Assembly: GCF_033118175.1 (NCBI RefSeq)
Contig: NC_083685.1
Location: 120,102,501-120,166,500, forward strand
Origin: Dama dama
Lineage: Eukaryota; Chordata; Mammalia; Artiodactyla; Cervidae
Reading direction: 5' to 3'
Length of the DNA: 64,000 nucleotides
This document shows positions 56,506-64,000 of this stretch, one piece after another (positions within the stretch are counted from its first letter, which is position 1; each line of letters starts with the position of its first letter). The notes under the pieces are model-generated. The model was not told where the DNA came from. It was given only the letters and a program-made list of their open reading frames with translations, and ran no database searches. The translations under genes were made by a program, and so were the position numbers.

Positions 56506-57284
56506 GTTTTTTAAAGCACTTCCTGACTTTCTGGCCCCAGAAGAGGCTCCAGGCTCACCTTCTATTCCCTGGCTCCTTTCACGGAGACTGGTATTTAACA
56601 ACCAAGATCTGGGTGTTGGGTGTGCTCATTGCTACTGGACTGTCGTTGCTTCTGGGCCCTCTCAGGACAAAGCTAGGAAATACATATACTAATTTATGCA
56701 TATACATCAATATTCACCTCTGTTTTTAGCTGAATATATGCATTTTAAGAAAAACATGAGTTTTTACTGTTCTCTGATTCCAACCCAATTCCATAGGATT
56801 CATTCTCATCTCCCCTTATTTGTAAATTCTTTCCCTGGCAATGAGAAACCTGGCTCTCACTATCAACATGATATTTGCTTAAATGATGTCAGTCCTTTAA
56901 GTATCCACCTAGCCTGATTTTAGAACTGCTAACATACACCCCTGTGAGAAGCATTTACTAACTTAGGTACAGTATTGGGTTCATCCATGTTGTTGAGCCA
57001 TAGAGTACTGATTTTCAGTGAAAGTACCAGTTTCCGAAGTTGTTCAGGCAAGTCCTTCTCTTCTACCCCTTTCAGAGTAATTTGTACTACAATTAGTTTC
57101 TTTTGCTACACTATGTATTCTATTGTGCCTTTCCCACATATCCTGATTTCTTTTTTTTTGGTAATTTACATTTATTACTTGTCATGGAATTACATAGGAC
57201 TGTATAATTTTCATAGAAGTTTATATGGTTTACATTAATTACCTGTCATTATTAATGAGTCATTCTGGAATCAACTGACCATTT

Positions 57285-57497
57285 AGGGGAAAGTGGCAAT
57301 AATGATAAAGAACCCACCTGCCCATGCAAGAGCTATAAGAGACATAGGTTCCATCCCTGTGTTAGGAAGATACCATGGAGGAAATGGCAACTCATTCCAG
57401 TATTCTTGCCTGAAGAATCCCATGGACAGAAGAGCCTGGTGGGTTACAGTCCATGAGGTTGCACTGAGTCAGACACGACTGAAGTTATTTAGCATGC
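57285..57497 (+). repeat. Diverged Bov-tA SINE
   Basis: The head is degraded (aatgataaagaacccacctg), but the Bov-A body is clear: 'ggaggaaatggcaactcatt', 'cccatggacagaagagcctg', 'gagtcagacacgactgaag'. Confidence 0.85.
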
Positions 57498-57991
57498 ATG
57501 TAGCAATAAATAATATAAATCAATAAAAATTTAATGTGAAAATAAGCTATTAATGAGATAATCTCATTAGTTTAAAATATATCATCTTGTCTAAGTTATG
57601 CCAGAGTTAATTTTTATGTTCTCTGTGCAGGTTGTAGAAACAAATTATACAATGTTTTAGCATGTTAACTAATTGTAAATTAGTATCTATATAAAAGTCA
57701 GTGTGAGCATTCCAGTTTTTTAAATATACAAATCCATCATAAACAAGCCATTCAAATTACCATTAGTGGTTTAATAGAATTAATATTTCTTTTTTTTTTT
57801 TTTGTCAAATAAATAAACATCCAAGAGTCCATAATGATACTTAAAAAAATCTACTGTTCACCTCTGGAGATTACTTGGGCACTAATTCATTCTAAAAATT
57901 GGCCAATAAAAGGAAAGAAACAAATATTTTTTCTATACAAACTGTAGTTTGAAGGGATTAAGTAGCTGATGACTGGAGGTTTTTTAAAAAG

Positions 57992-58209
57992 AAATCCAGC
58001 TAAGGGACTTCCCTGGTGGTCCAGTGGCTAACACTCTGAGCTCCCACAGCAGGGGGCCTGCCTGGGTTCCATCTCTGGTCAGGGACCTAGATCCCATGTG
58101 CTGAAACTAAAGATCCTGCAGGACACAATGAAGATTAAAGGTCCTATGTGTTGCAGCTAAGACTGGGCACAGTCAAATAAATAAATATTTAAAAAAAAAT
58201 CAAGCTAAG
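57992..58209 (+). repeat. CHR-type tRNA SINE with target-site duplication
   Basis: gggacttccctggtggtcca head, short body, (AAATA)n tail. Flanks aaatccagctaag (57992-58004) and aaatcaagctaag (58197-58209) differ at one base and mark the target-site duplication. Confidence 0.9.
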
Positions 58210-58724
58210 AAACACAAAAGTGTTAGAAAAAAATCACCATTTTGTGATGCTTAATAAAATGATGCATGTTGGGATGAGTCCTCAGCAGCTGATGTGATGA
58301 TAGACAGTAGTGGTCCAGGCAGTCCCTAGAGCCTACCATACCTGACTGCAGGTAGGACCAGCAGAGTGTCCCCTGAGATGAAGCACTGGGAAGCCTACAG
58401 CACTTCCTCAAACTGACCTGGGACTCATCCCCCCTGAGATGTAAGGGGAACAGAAGACATACCACACTACCCATACTACGTCACACTAGAGGATTCACCT
58501 GGCAAATCCACAAGTGCCCATGGGAACTTCTCACCTAAGTGCCACAAGCATAGAAAAGGAATCAAAAGTGAATGTGAAAAAAAAAGTGAATGTGGTATAA
58601 TAACTATATAAATTGATCTCTGTCCTTTGTTCCCAGAACAGAGCTCCTAAATCCCTTGAGATTTCCTGAGTGATAGGATCCTCTTTTGTTATTCATAATA
58701 AGGCCTTTTCAATTTATGTTAATG

Positions 58725-59395
58725 AATGACTCTTGGGGGGCCCCTAAAAAGTTTTAGGGTGGGTGCTGGTCACCAGAAAGACAGAGGGTTGGAACTCTCA
58801 GCCCCACCCCCTGCCCCCTGACCTCTGCAGAGAGGAGAGGGGTTGGAGATTGAGTTAATCACCAGTGGCCAATGATTAAATCAGTCATGCCCTGTACTGA
58901 AAAACCTCTAAACCATGGGGTTTAAAGAGCTTCCGGATTGGCAAACATCACAATGCTTGGAGGATGGTGCACCTGGAGACGGCACAGAAACATCAGGAAC
59001 ATCCCCCACCCCATACCTTGTCCTAAACATCTCCTCCCTTTGGCTGTTCCTCAGTTGTATCATTTATAATAAACGGATATTTGGAAGTAAATCATTTTCC
59101 TGAGTTCTGAGTTGTTTATTGAACCTGAGGAAGCAGTGAAGGGAACCTCTGAATTTGCAGTCTGCTGGCAAAAAATGTGGGTAGCTCATGACTGGGGCCT
59201 GAAGCAGGGACAGTCTTTGGAGTGAGCTCTCAACCTGCAGGGTCACTCCAGTTAGCAGTCAGAATTTCACTGATGTGTGGTTTCAGACAGTTGGTATGAG
59301 AAGAAACCTCTCAGTGGCACACCATCCAAGTGTGTAGTGTGGACTCCATCTGGATCCTGATGTGAATAAACCAACTGAAATGAGAGGGTTGTTCT
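58725..59395 (+). repeat. Old interspersed repeat, LTR-like, family not named
   Basis: I recognise the pattern from mammalian introns: 'ggagattgagttaatcacc', 'cttggaggatggtgcacctg', then 'tttataataaacgg' with a poly(A)-type AATAAA near 59067, then 'ctgagttctgag', and 'caacctgcagggtc'. This suggests a solo LTR, but I cannot give the family with certainty. No viral coding region is seen. Confidence 0.5.
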
Positions 59396-59399
59396 GTTT

Positions 59400-60000
59400 C
59401 TCCTTTTTAAGGTATTTTATTAAATACAGTTGTTTTACAATGTTGTGTTAATTTCTGCTATACAGCAAAATGATTCTGTTTTATATATGTATTGTTGTTG
59501 TGCCACAGGGCTTGTAGAGTCTTAGTTTCTCAGGTTCCCTGATCAAGGACTGAACCTGGGGCCTCAGCAGTGAAACTGCAGTCTTGGGGGGCACAGTGGT
59601 AAAGAATCTGCCTTCTGATGCAGGAGATAGACACAAAAGACGTGGGTTTGACCCCTGGGTTGGGAAGATTCCCTGGAGTAGGAAATGCCAACCCACTCCA
59701 GTATTCTTGCCTGGAAAAATTCCATGGATAGAGGAGTCTGGCAGGCTACAGTCCATGGGGTTGCAAAGAGTTGGACATGACTGAGCAACTGAACATGCAC
59801 AACCACTGGACTGCCAGGGATTTTCCTATATATTCTTTTTCATATTCTTTTCCATTATGATTTATTATAGAATACCAAATATACTTCCTTGTGCTGTACA
59901 GTATACAGAACGCTATTTACCCATTCTATCTATAATAGTTTGCATCTGTGAATCCCAAACTCCCAATCCATTCCTCAACTCCCCTGAGACAAGAGCTTTG
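59400..60000 (-). mobile_element. L1 3' region (reverse) split by two nested SINEs
   Basis: L1 sequence occupies about 59400-59492 (acaatgttgtgttaatttct) and resumes at about 59822-60000 (tattctttttcatattcttt ... catctgtgaatcccaaactc). The gap holds a reverse CHR SINE (about 59495-59582 and 59803-59821) that is itself split by a forward Bov-tA (about 59585-59800). Confidence 0.75.
59585..59802 (+). repeat. Bov-tA SINE nested in a CHR SINE
   Basis: Head from 'gcacagtggtaaagaatctg', body 'ctggagtaggaaatgccaac', end 'gttggacatgactgagcaac'. Flanks belong to a single CHR SINE in the opposite orientation, so this is the youngest of three nested insertions. Confidence 0.85.
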
Positions 60001-60096
60001 AGGTAGAAAAATTGAACATGAACTATTAGATAATATTAGAAAGCATTGTTAATTTTGGTAAGTGCGTTAATGATATTGTTATGTTAAAAATAACTT

Positions 60097-60222
60097 AAAA
60101 ATTTCCCAGTGGTCCAGTGGTTAGGATTCCATGCTTCTAATGCAGGGGTATGGGTTCCATCCCTGGTAGGGGAACTAAGATACCACATGCCACACAAGGC
60201 AGTCAAAAAAAAAAAAAAAAAA
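60097..60222 (+). repeat. CHR-type tRNA SINE, short form
   Basis: ttcccagtggtccagtggtt head, 'gggttccatccctgg' box-B-like, 18-base A tail (about 60206-60222). About 125 bp, a minimal-body form. Confidence 0.85.
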
Positions 60223-60299
60223 GCCTTAGGAACAAATTTAACAATAAAAGTACAAGACCTGCACACAGGCGCACTGAAAACTATGAAATTCTACAGAAA

Positions 60300-60572
60300 G
60301 AAACTAAAGATTAAATAGATGCCTGGGGTGGCATGGGGGAGGGATAGACTGGGAGTTTGGAATTAGTAGATGCAAACTATTACACATAGAATGGATAAAC
60401 AACAAGGTCCTACTGTATAGCATAGGCAACTATATTCAATATCCTGGGAATTAACCGTAGTGGAAAAGAATATTAAAAAGAATGTGTATATGGGTACAAC
60501 TCAGTCACTTTGCTATATAGCAGAAATAAACACAACACTGTAAATCAACTATACTTCAGTTAAAAAAATTAA
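60300..60572 (+). mobile_element. L1 3' end, plus orientation
   Basis: Complement of the L1 3' consensus at 59820-60000: 'agtagatgcaaactattac', 'ggataaacaacaaggtccta', 'ctgtaaatcaactatacttc', ending A-rich. This and the reverse copy form an inverted pair about 300-500 bp apart. Confidence 0.7.
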
Positions 60573-60576
60573 TTAA

Positions 60577-60702
60577 AGGACTTCCCTGGTAGTACAGTGG
60601 TTAAGAGTCCCTGCTTCCACTACCAGGAGCATGGGTTCAATCCCTGGTCAAGGAACTAAGATCCAGTGTGCCATGCGGCTTGGTCAAAAAAATTTTTTTT
60701 CT
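60577..60702 (+). repeat. CHR-type tRNA SINE, short form
   Basis: ggacttccctggtagtacag head, 'gggttcaatccctggtcaag', tail of A and T runs (60685-60702). It sits directly at the end of the L1 fragment at 60300-60572. Confidence 0.85.
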
Positions 60703-60803
60703 TTAAATAAATACATGCATAGAAATCTCATGTTTTGGGTTGAAACATTTAATATTGTTAAAATGGCAACTCTCCCCAAATTGCTCTATAGATTCAGTGT
60801 AAT

Positions 60804-60988
60804 GGAGCGTCCCAGGTGGCTCAGTGGTAAAGAATCCACCTGCCAACGCAAGAGACACAGGTTGACCCCTGCACTGGGAAGACCCTTGAAGGAAATGACA
60901 ACCCGCTCCAGTATTCTTGCCTGGTAAATAGCATGGAGAGAGGGGTCTGCTGGAGCTACAGTCCATGGACTCAGCGACTAAACAACAA
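60804..60988 (+). repeat. Bov-tA SINE in L1
   Basis: cgtcccaggtggctcagtgg head, 'ggaaatgacaacccgctcca' body, and a shortened end (ccatggactcagcgactaaa). It interrupts the L1 at a point where the L1 reading resumes with 'caatccctatga'. Confidence 0.85.
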
Positions 60989-61492
60989 TCCCTATGAGTA
61001 AGTGCTTTTGTAGAAACTGAAAACAGATTTTAAGATTTATATGAAAATTCAAAGGACCTCGAATAGCCAAAACAATTTTGAGAAGAAGAATAAAGTTGAG
61101 AACCTATACTGCCAGGTTTTAAAACTTACTACAAAGCTATGGTTATCAAGAGGTTGTGACATATAGGTTACAAAACAGAATTAAGTCAACAAATAAAGCC
61201 TTAAGTTTATGATGAATAAAATTTCAACAAAGGTGCCAAGACAGTTCAATGGGTGAAAACTATTAGTCTTTTCAACTCTTAACTCGGTTATACACAAACA
61301 TTAATTCAAGATAGAGTGTAGACTTAAATGGAAGCTGAAATTATACATATAATAGAAGAAACTATAGGAGAAAACCTTTACAGTTTTGGCTTTGGCAAAG
61401 AGTTCTGAGACACAGTGTCAAAAGCATGAGCCATGAAAAAAAAAATTGACGTTAGAATTCACTAAAAGGTTGCCCCTCAAATGATGTCATTA

Positions 61493-61859
61493 AGAAAAAC
61501 AATGTTGGGCTTCCCTGGTGGTCCAGTGGTTAAGAATCCACTCTGGAATGCAAGGAACAACAGTTCTATACCTGGGCCAAGAAGATTCCACATGTCACAG
61601 AGCAACTAAGCCAGTCTGCCACAACTACTGAGCTCACGTGCTGCAACTACTGAAGCCCTTGCGCCTAGAGCCCATGCCCCCCAACAAGAGAAGCCATTGC
61701 AATGAGAAGCCTATGCACCACAACTAGAGAGTAGCTCACACTTGCCACAAGTAGAGAAAGCCCAAGTGCAGCAACCAAGACCCACCACAGACAAAAATAA
61801 TAATAATGATAAAATAAATAAATATATCTTAAAAACAAAACACAAAGAAAAACAATGTC
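61493..61859 (+). repeat. CHR-type tRNA SINE, full-length, with target-site duplication
   Basis: gggcttccctggtggtccag head, long body with 'gccacaactactgagctcac' and 'gcaatgagaagcctatgcac', (AATAA)n-rich tail. Direct repeats aagaaaaacaatgt at 61493-61506 and about 61846-61859. Confidence 0.9.
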
Positions 61860-62058
61860 AAGTAACAGAGATACATCTGACAAAGGACTCCTATCCAGGA
61901 CCCATTAGTAGTCTTGCAACTGAATAGCACAACCCAATTTTAAAGTGGACAAAAAACTTCAACAGATGTTGTACCAAAGAAGACTCTTCATCAAGGAAAT
62001 GCAAACCAAAGCCACAAACATCATGTCCCACTAGGACAGCTTTAATCAAAAATACAGA

Positions 62059-62337
62059 CATGGAGAAGGCAATGGCAACCCACTCCAGTACTCTTGCCTG
62101 GAAAATCCCATGGGCAGAGGAAGCTGGTAGACTGCAGTCTATGGGGTCGCGAAGAGTCGGACACGATGGAGCGACTTCACTTTCACTTTTCACTTTCATG
62201 CATTGGAGAAGGAAATGGAAACCCACTCTAGTGTTCTTGCCTGGAGAATCCCAGGGACGGTGGAGCCTGGTGGGCTGCTGTCTATGGGATCACACCGAGT
62301 CAGACACGACTGAAGCGACTTAGCAGCAGCAGCAGCA
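62059..62337 (+). repeat. Bov-A2 SINE (head-less dimer)
   Basis: Two Bov-A monomers in tandem (ggagaaggcaatggcaaccc at 62060 and ggagaaggaaatggaaaccc at 62205) separated by a TTTCACTTTCA linker, ending in (AGC)n. Little divergence from the consensus, so relatively young. Confidence 0.9.
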
Positions 62338-62339
62338 GA

Positions 62340-62625
62340 GGCAGGAGATAACTGAAGGAGAAATTGGGTGAAAGTGGTCAAAAGAAAAAAAAAAAAAAGA
62401 AAGTGGTCAAAAGGAACAATCTTCCGGTTATAAAAGAAATACTAGAGATGTAATGTACAATATGATAAAAATAATTAATGTTATATATGAAGATAAATCC
62501 TAGGAGTTCTCATCACAAGGAAAAAAAAGAACCTTTGTTATATTTCTTTAATTGTGTATATGTAAGATGATAGATGTTCACTAAAGTTACTGTGGTAATT
62601 ATTTCCAAAAAAAAAAAAAAATACA
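62340..62625 (+). mobile_element. Second L1 3' end inserted in the first
   Basis: 'gtcaaaaggaacaatcttcc', 'gatgtaatgtacaatatgat', 'ggagttctcatcacaagg' and an A tail (62609-62623) match an L1 3'UTR. The words 'aaatacagaca' before the Bov-A2 (about 62048-62058) and after this A tail (about 62621-62630) look like a target-site duplication enclosing both elements. Confidence 0.6.
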
Positions 62626-62706
62626 GACAATGCCAAGTGTTGGCCAGGGTGTGCCCAACTGGAACTTTTCCACATTGCTGGCAGGACTGTAAAATGGTAC
62701 TTTCCT

Positions 62707-62957
62707 ACCTTGGAAAAAGGCTTTCCAATTGGTGCTAGAGGTAAAGAACCCGCTTGCCAATGCAGGAGACATGAGAGGCACAAGTTCAATCCCTGGGTTG
62801 GGAAGATGCCCTGGAGGAGGGCCTGGCAACCCACTCCAGTATTGTTGACTGGAGAATCCCATGGACAGAGGAGCCTGGTGGGCTATATAGTCCAGAGGAT
62901 CACAAAGAGTTGGACACAACTGAAGCGACTTAGCACGCATGCACACACCTTGGAAAA
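62707..62957 (+). repeat. Bov-tA SINE with target-site duplication
   Basis: Body 62718-62946 ending in gcatgcacac. Exact 11-bp direct repeats accttggaaaa at 62707-62717 and 62947-62957. Confidence 0.92.
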
Positions 62958-63527
62958 CACGGGGAAATCCACTCTTGGCAATCTACCCAAGATAACGAGC
63001 AAACCAAACATTCATGCAAAAACAAATGTAAATGTTCATAACAGACAAAAAGGAAACCAAAAGTGCATCAACTGACAAGTGAATACAAAACAAAATATGC
63101 TATACTTATACAATAAACAAGACAAAGTATACATTCTACACTATAGATGGACTGCAAAACCTTAGGTGAAATCACAAGACACCAGAAGGTTATATATTGT
63201 GTGATTCCACTAACATGAACTGTCCAGGAAAGACAAATGTACAGATGCAGAAAGCAGGACAGTGGTTGCCAGAGTCTGGGGGGAAAGAGGGCTTAGAGTA
63301 GGTGTCAACTACAAATAGTGCAAGGGAAACTCTCTTGGCCTGAGGATTATGCCCTTCTACAAATTTACTAAAAAATAATTGAATTGTCAACTTTGAACTG
63401 ATGGATTTTGTAAATTCTGCCTCAGTAAAGCTGACTTTCTATGTCTTAAATATTTTTATTTGAATAAGGTAAAAAGTTTTAGTTCATCACAGGGTTTTTA
63501 AATTAATACGTTTATTTATTACAGTGT

Positions 63528-63600
63528 AGATGCTCTGGGGGGGTCGCAGAGTCGGACACTACTAAAGTGACTTAGCAGCAGCAGCAGCAGATGCTCTGGG
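63528..63600 (+). repeat. 49-bp 5'-truncated Bov-A2 with 12-bp target-site duplication
   Basis: Insert 63540-63588 holds only the last part of Bov-A2 (gggtcgcagagtcggacact ... (AGC)n). Exact 12-bp direct repeats agatgctctggg at 63528-63539 and 63589-63600 prove an independent insertion. Confidence 0.92.
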
Positions 63601-63688
63601 TCTGCTCAGTGATCTACTCTGCTTTTCAGATCCTTGTTATGAAAGCATTTGATACTGTGAAAATGCTGAAATAAATGTCCTTATGTTT

Positions 63689-63877
63689 GGGACTTCCCTG
63701 GTGGTCCATTGGCTAAGACTCCTCGCTCCCAATGCAAGGGGTCTGGGTTCAATTCTTGGTCAGGGAATTAGATTCCACAAGCCACATCTAAAAGAACCTG
63801 CACACTGCAAGGAAGATCGAAGATCCTGCAGGTCACAACTAAGACCCGTCGCAGCCAAATGAACATATATATTTTTA
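63689..63877 (+). repeat. CHR-type tRNA SINE
   Basis: gggacttccctggtggtcca head, 'gggttcaattcttggtcagg', 'caactaagacccgtcgcagc', and a short AT tail. Same subtype as the copy at 57992-58209. Confidence 0.88.
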
Positions 63878-64000
63878 AAGTCCTTGTAAGTAAATCTTTG
63901 AACACAGCCACAGTTCTTTCCTCAGAATACTGTTAAGGTTCAAGGTATACTTTCACAGCCCTCCCCAGCCACACTGCGTGCTCGGGGTGTGGCCACGCCA

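Larger units (their letters stand above)
60725..63440 (+). mobile_element. Ancient L1 ORF2/3'UTR dissected by younger insertions
   Basis: Discontinuous segments keep L1 order: 60735-60803 (attgttaaaatggcaactct), about 60990-61506 ('gaatagccaaaacaatttt', 'ctacaaagctatggttatca'), 61860-62058 ('caaaggactcctatccagga'), 62625-62717 and 62947-63440 (3' end). Gaps hold a Bov-tA, a CHR SINE, a Bov-A2 with an L1 3' fragment, and another Bov-tA. Many stops; not functional. Confidence 0.7.
48466..64000. other. Repeat-rich intergenic block downstream of ALYREF
   Basis: There is no coding exon with protein-level support. At least twenty repeat fragments (L1, BovB, Bov-tA, Bov-A2, CHR SINEs, one LTR-like unit) fill much of it, as listed separately. 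Apparently unique stretches are 48466-49225, 50100-50950, 51216-52640, 55280-56190 and parts of 56510-57990. In human a gap of similar size separates ALYREF from ARHGDIA, so the gene gap itself is not unusual. Confidence 0.7.

Noticed and set aside
48466..64000. Chromosomal rearrangement as the reason for the gene-free block
   Set aside because: As I recall, a gap of similar size lies between ALYREF and ARHGDIA in human, and gene order elsewhere is conserved, so repeat accumulation is sufficient.

Overview
This window is vertebrate nuclear DNA from a pecoran ruminant, probably a bovid. The evidence is spliced genes with mammalian protein sequences, CpG-island promoters, AATAAA/ATTAAA signals, and many ruminant repeats (Bov-tA and Bov-A2 SINEs, BovB LINE, CHR-type tRNA SINEs). 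It is a compact, GC-rich block of housekeeping genes. The gene order and relative strands match, in reverse orientation, what I know of human 17q25.3. I did not find a bacterial-style or obviously undescribed gene system; the unusual features are in splicing, regulation and repeat structure.

Layout. 1-2400: intergenic, one Bov-tA, possibly the 3' end of an upstream gene. 2480-7440: PYCR1 (+), proline synthesis, 320 aa. 7450-11240: intergenic with an L1 3' end, a TA/CA microsatellite and two SINEs. 11240-20490: MAFG (+), 162 aa bZIP, with a noncoding first exon, a 3.8-kb first intron and a 4.4-kb 3'UTR. 20500-26825: SIRT7 (+), 400 aa, starting about 140 bp after the MAFG poly(A) signal. 26880-34425: PCYT2 (+), CTP:phosphoethanolamine cytidylyltransferase, 407 aa with the alternative 18-residue exon and 389 aa without it. 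36550-37190: NPB (-), neuropeptide B precursor, 123 aa. 39330-44350: ANAPC11 (-), RING subunit of APC/C, 84 aa, head-to-head with ALYREF (+, 44465-48460), mRNA-export adaptor, 257 aa. 48460-64000: AT-richer repeat block of nested L1, BovB and SINE copies, with one non-repeat island near 50.1-50.4 kb. GC content begins to rise again at the right edge; ARHGDIA would be expected beyond it.

The genes do not form one pathway. PYCR1 (proline/NADPH redox), MAFG (partner of NRF2 and CNC factors) and SIRT7 (chromatin and ribosomal stress) all touch stress responses, and stress-type sites are visible: an ATF4/CEBP-type element upstream of PYCR1, and a perfect MARE plus an NF-E2 site in MAFG intron 1. 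Splicing oddities are a U12-type intron in PCYT2, a GC-AG intron and a tandem NAGNAG acceptor in SIRT7. All exon boundaries come from reading splice sites and protein homology by eye; no alignment or transcript data were available.
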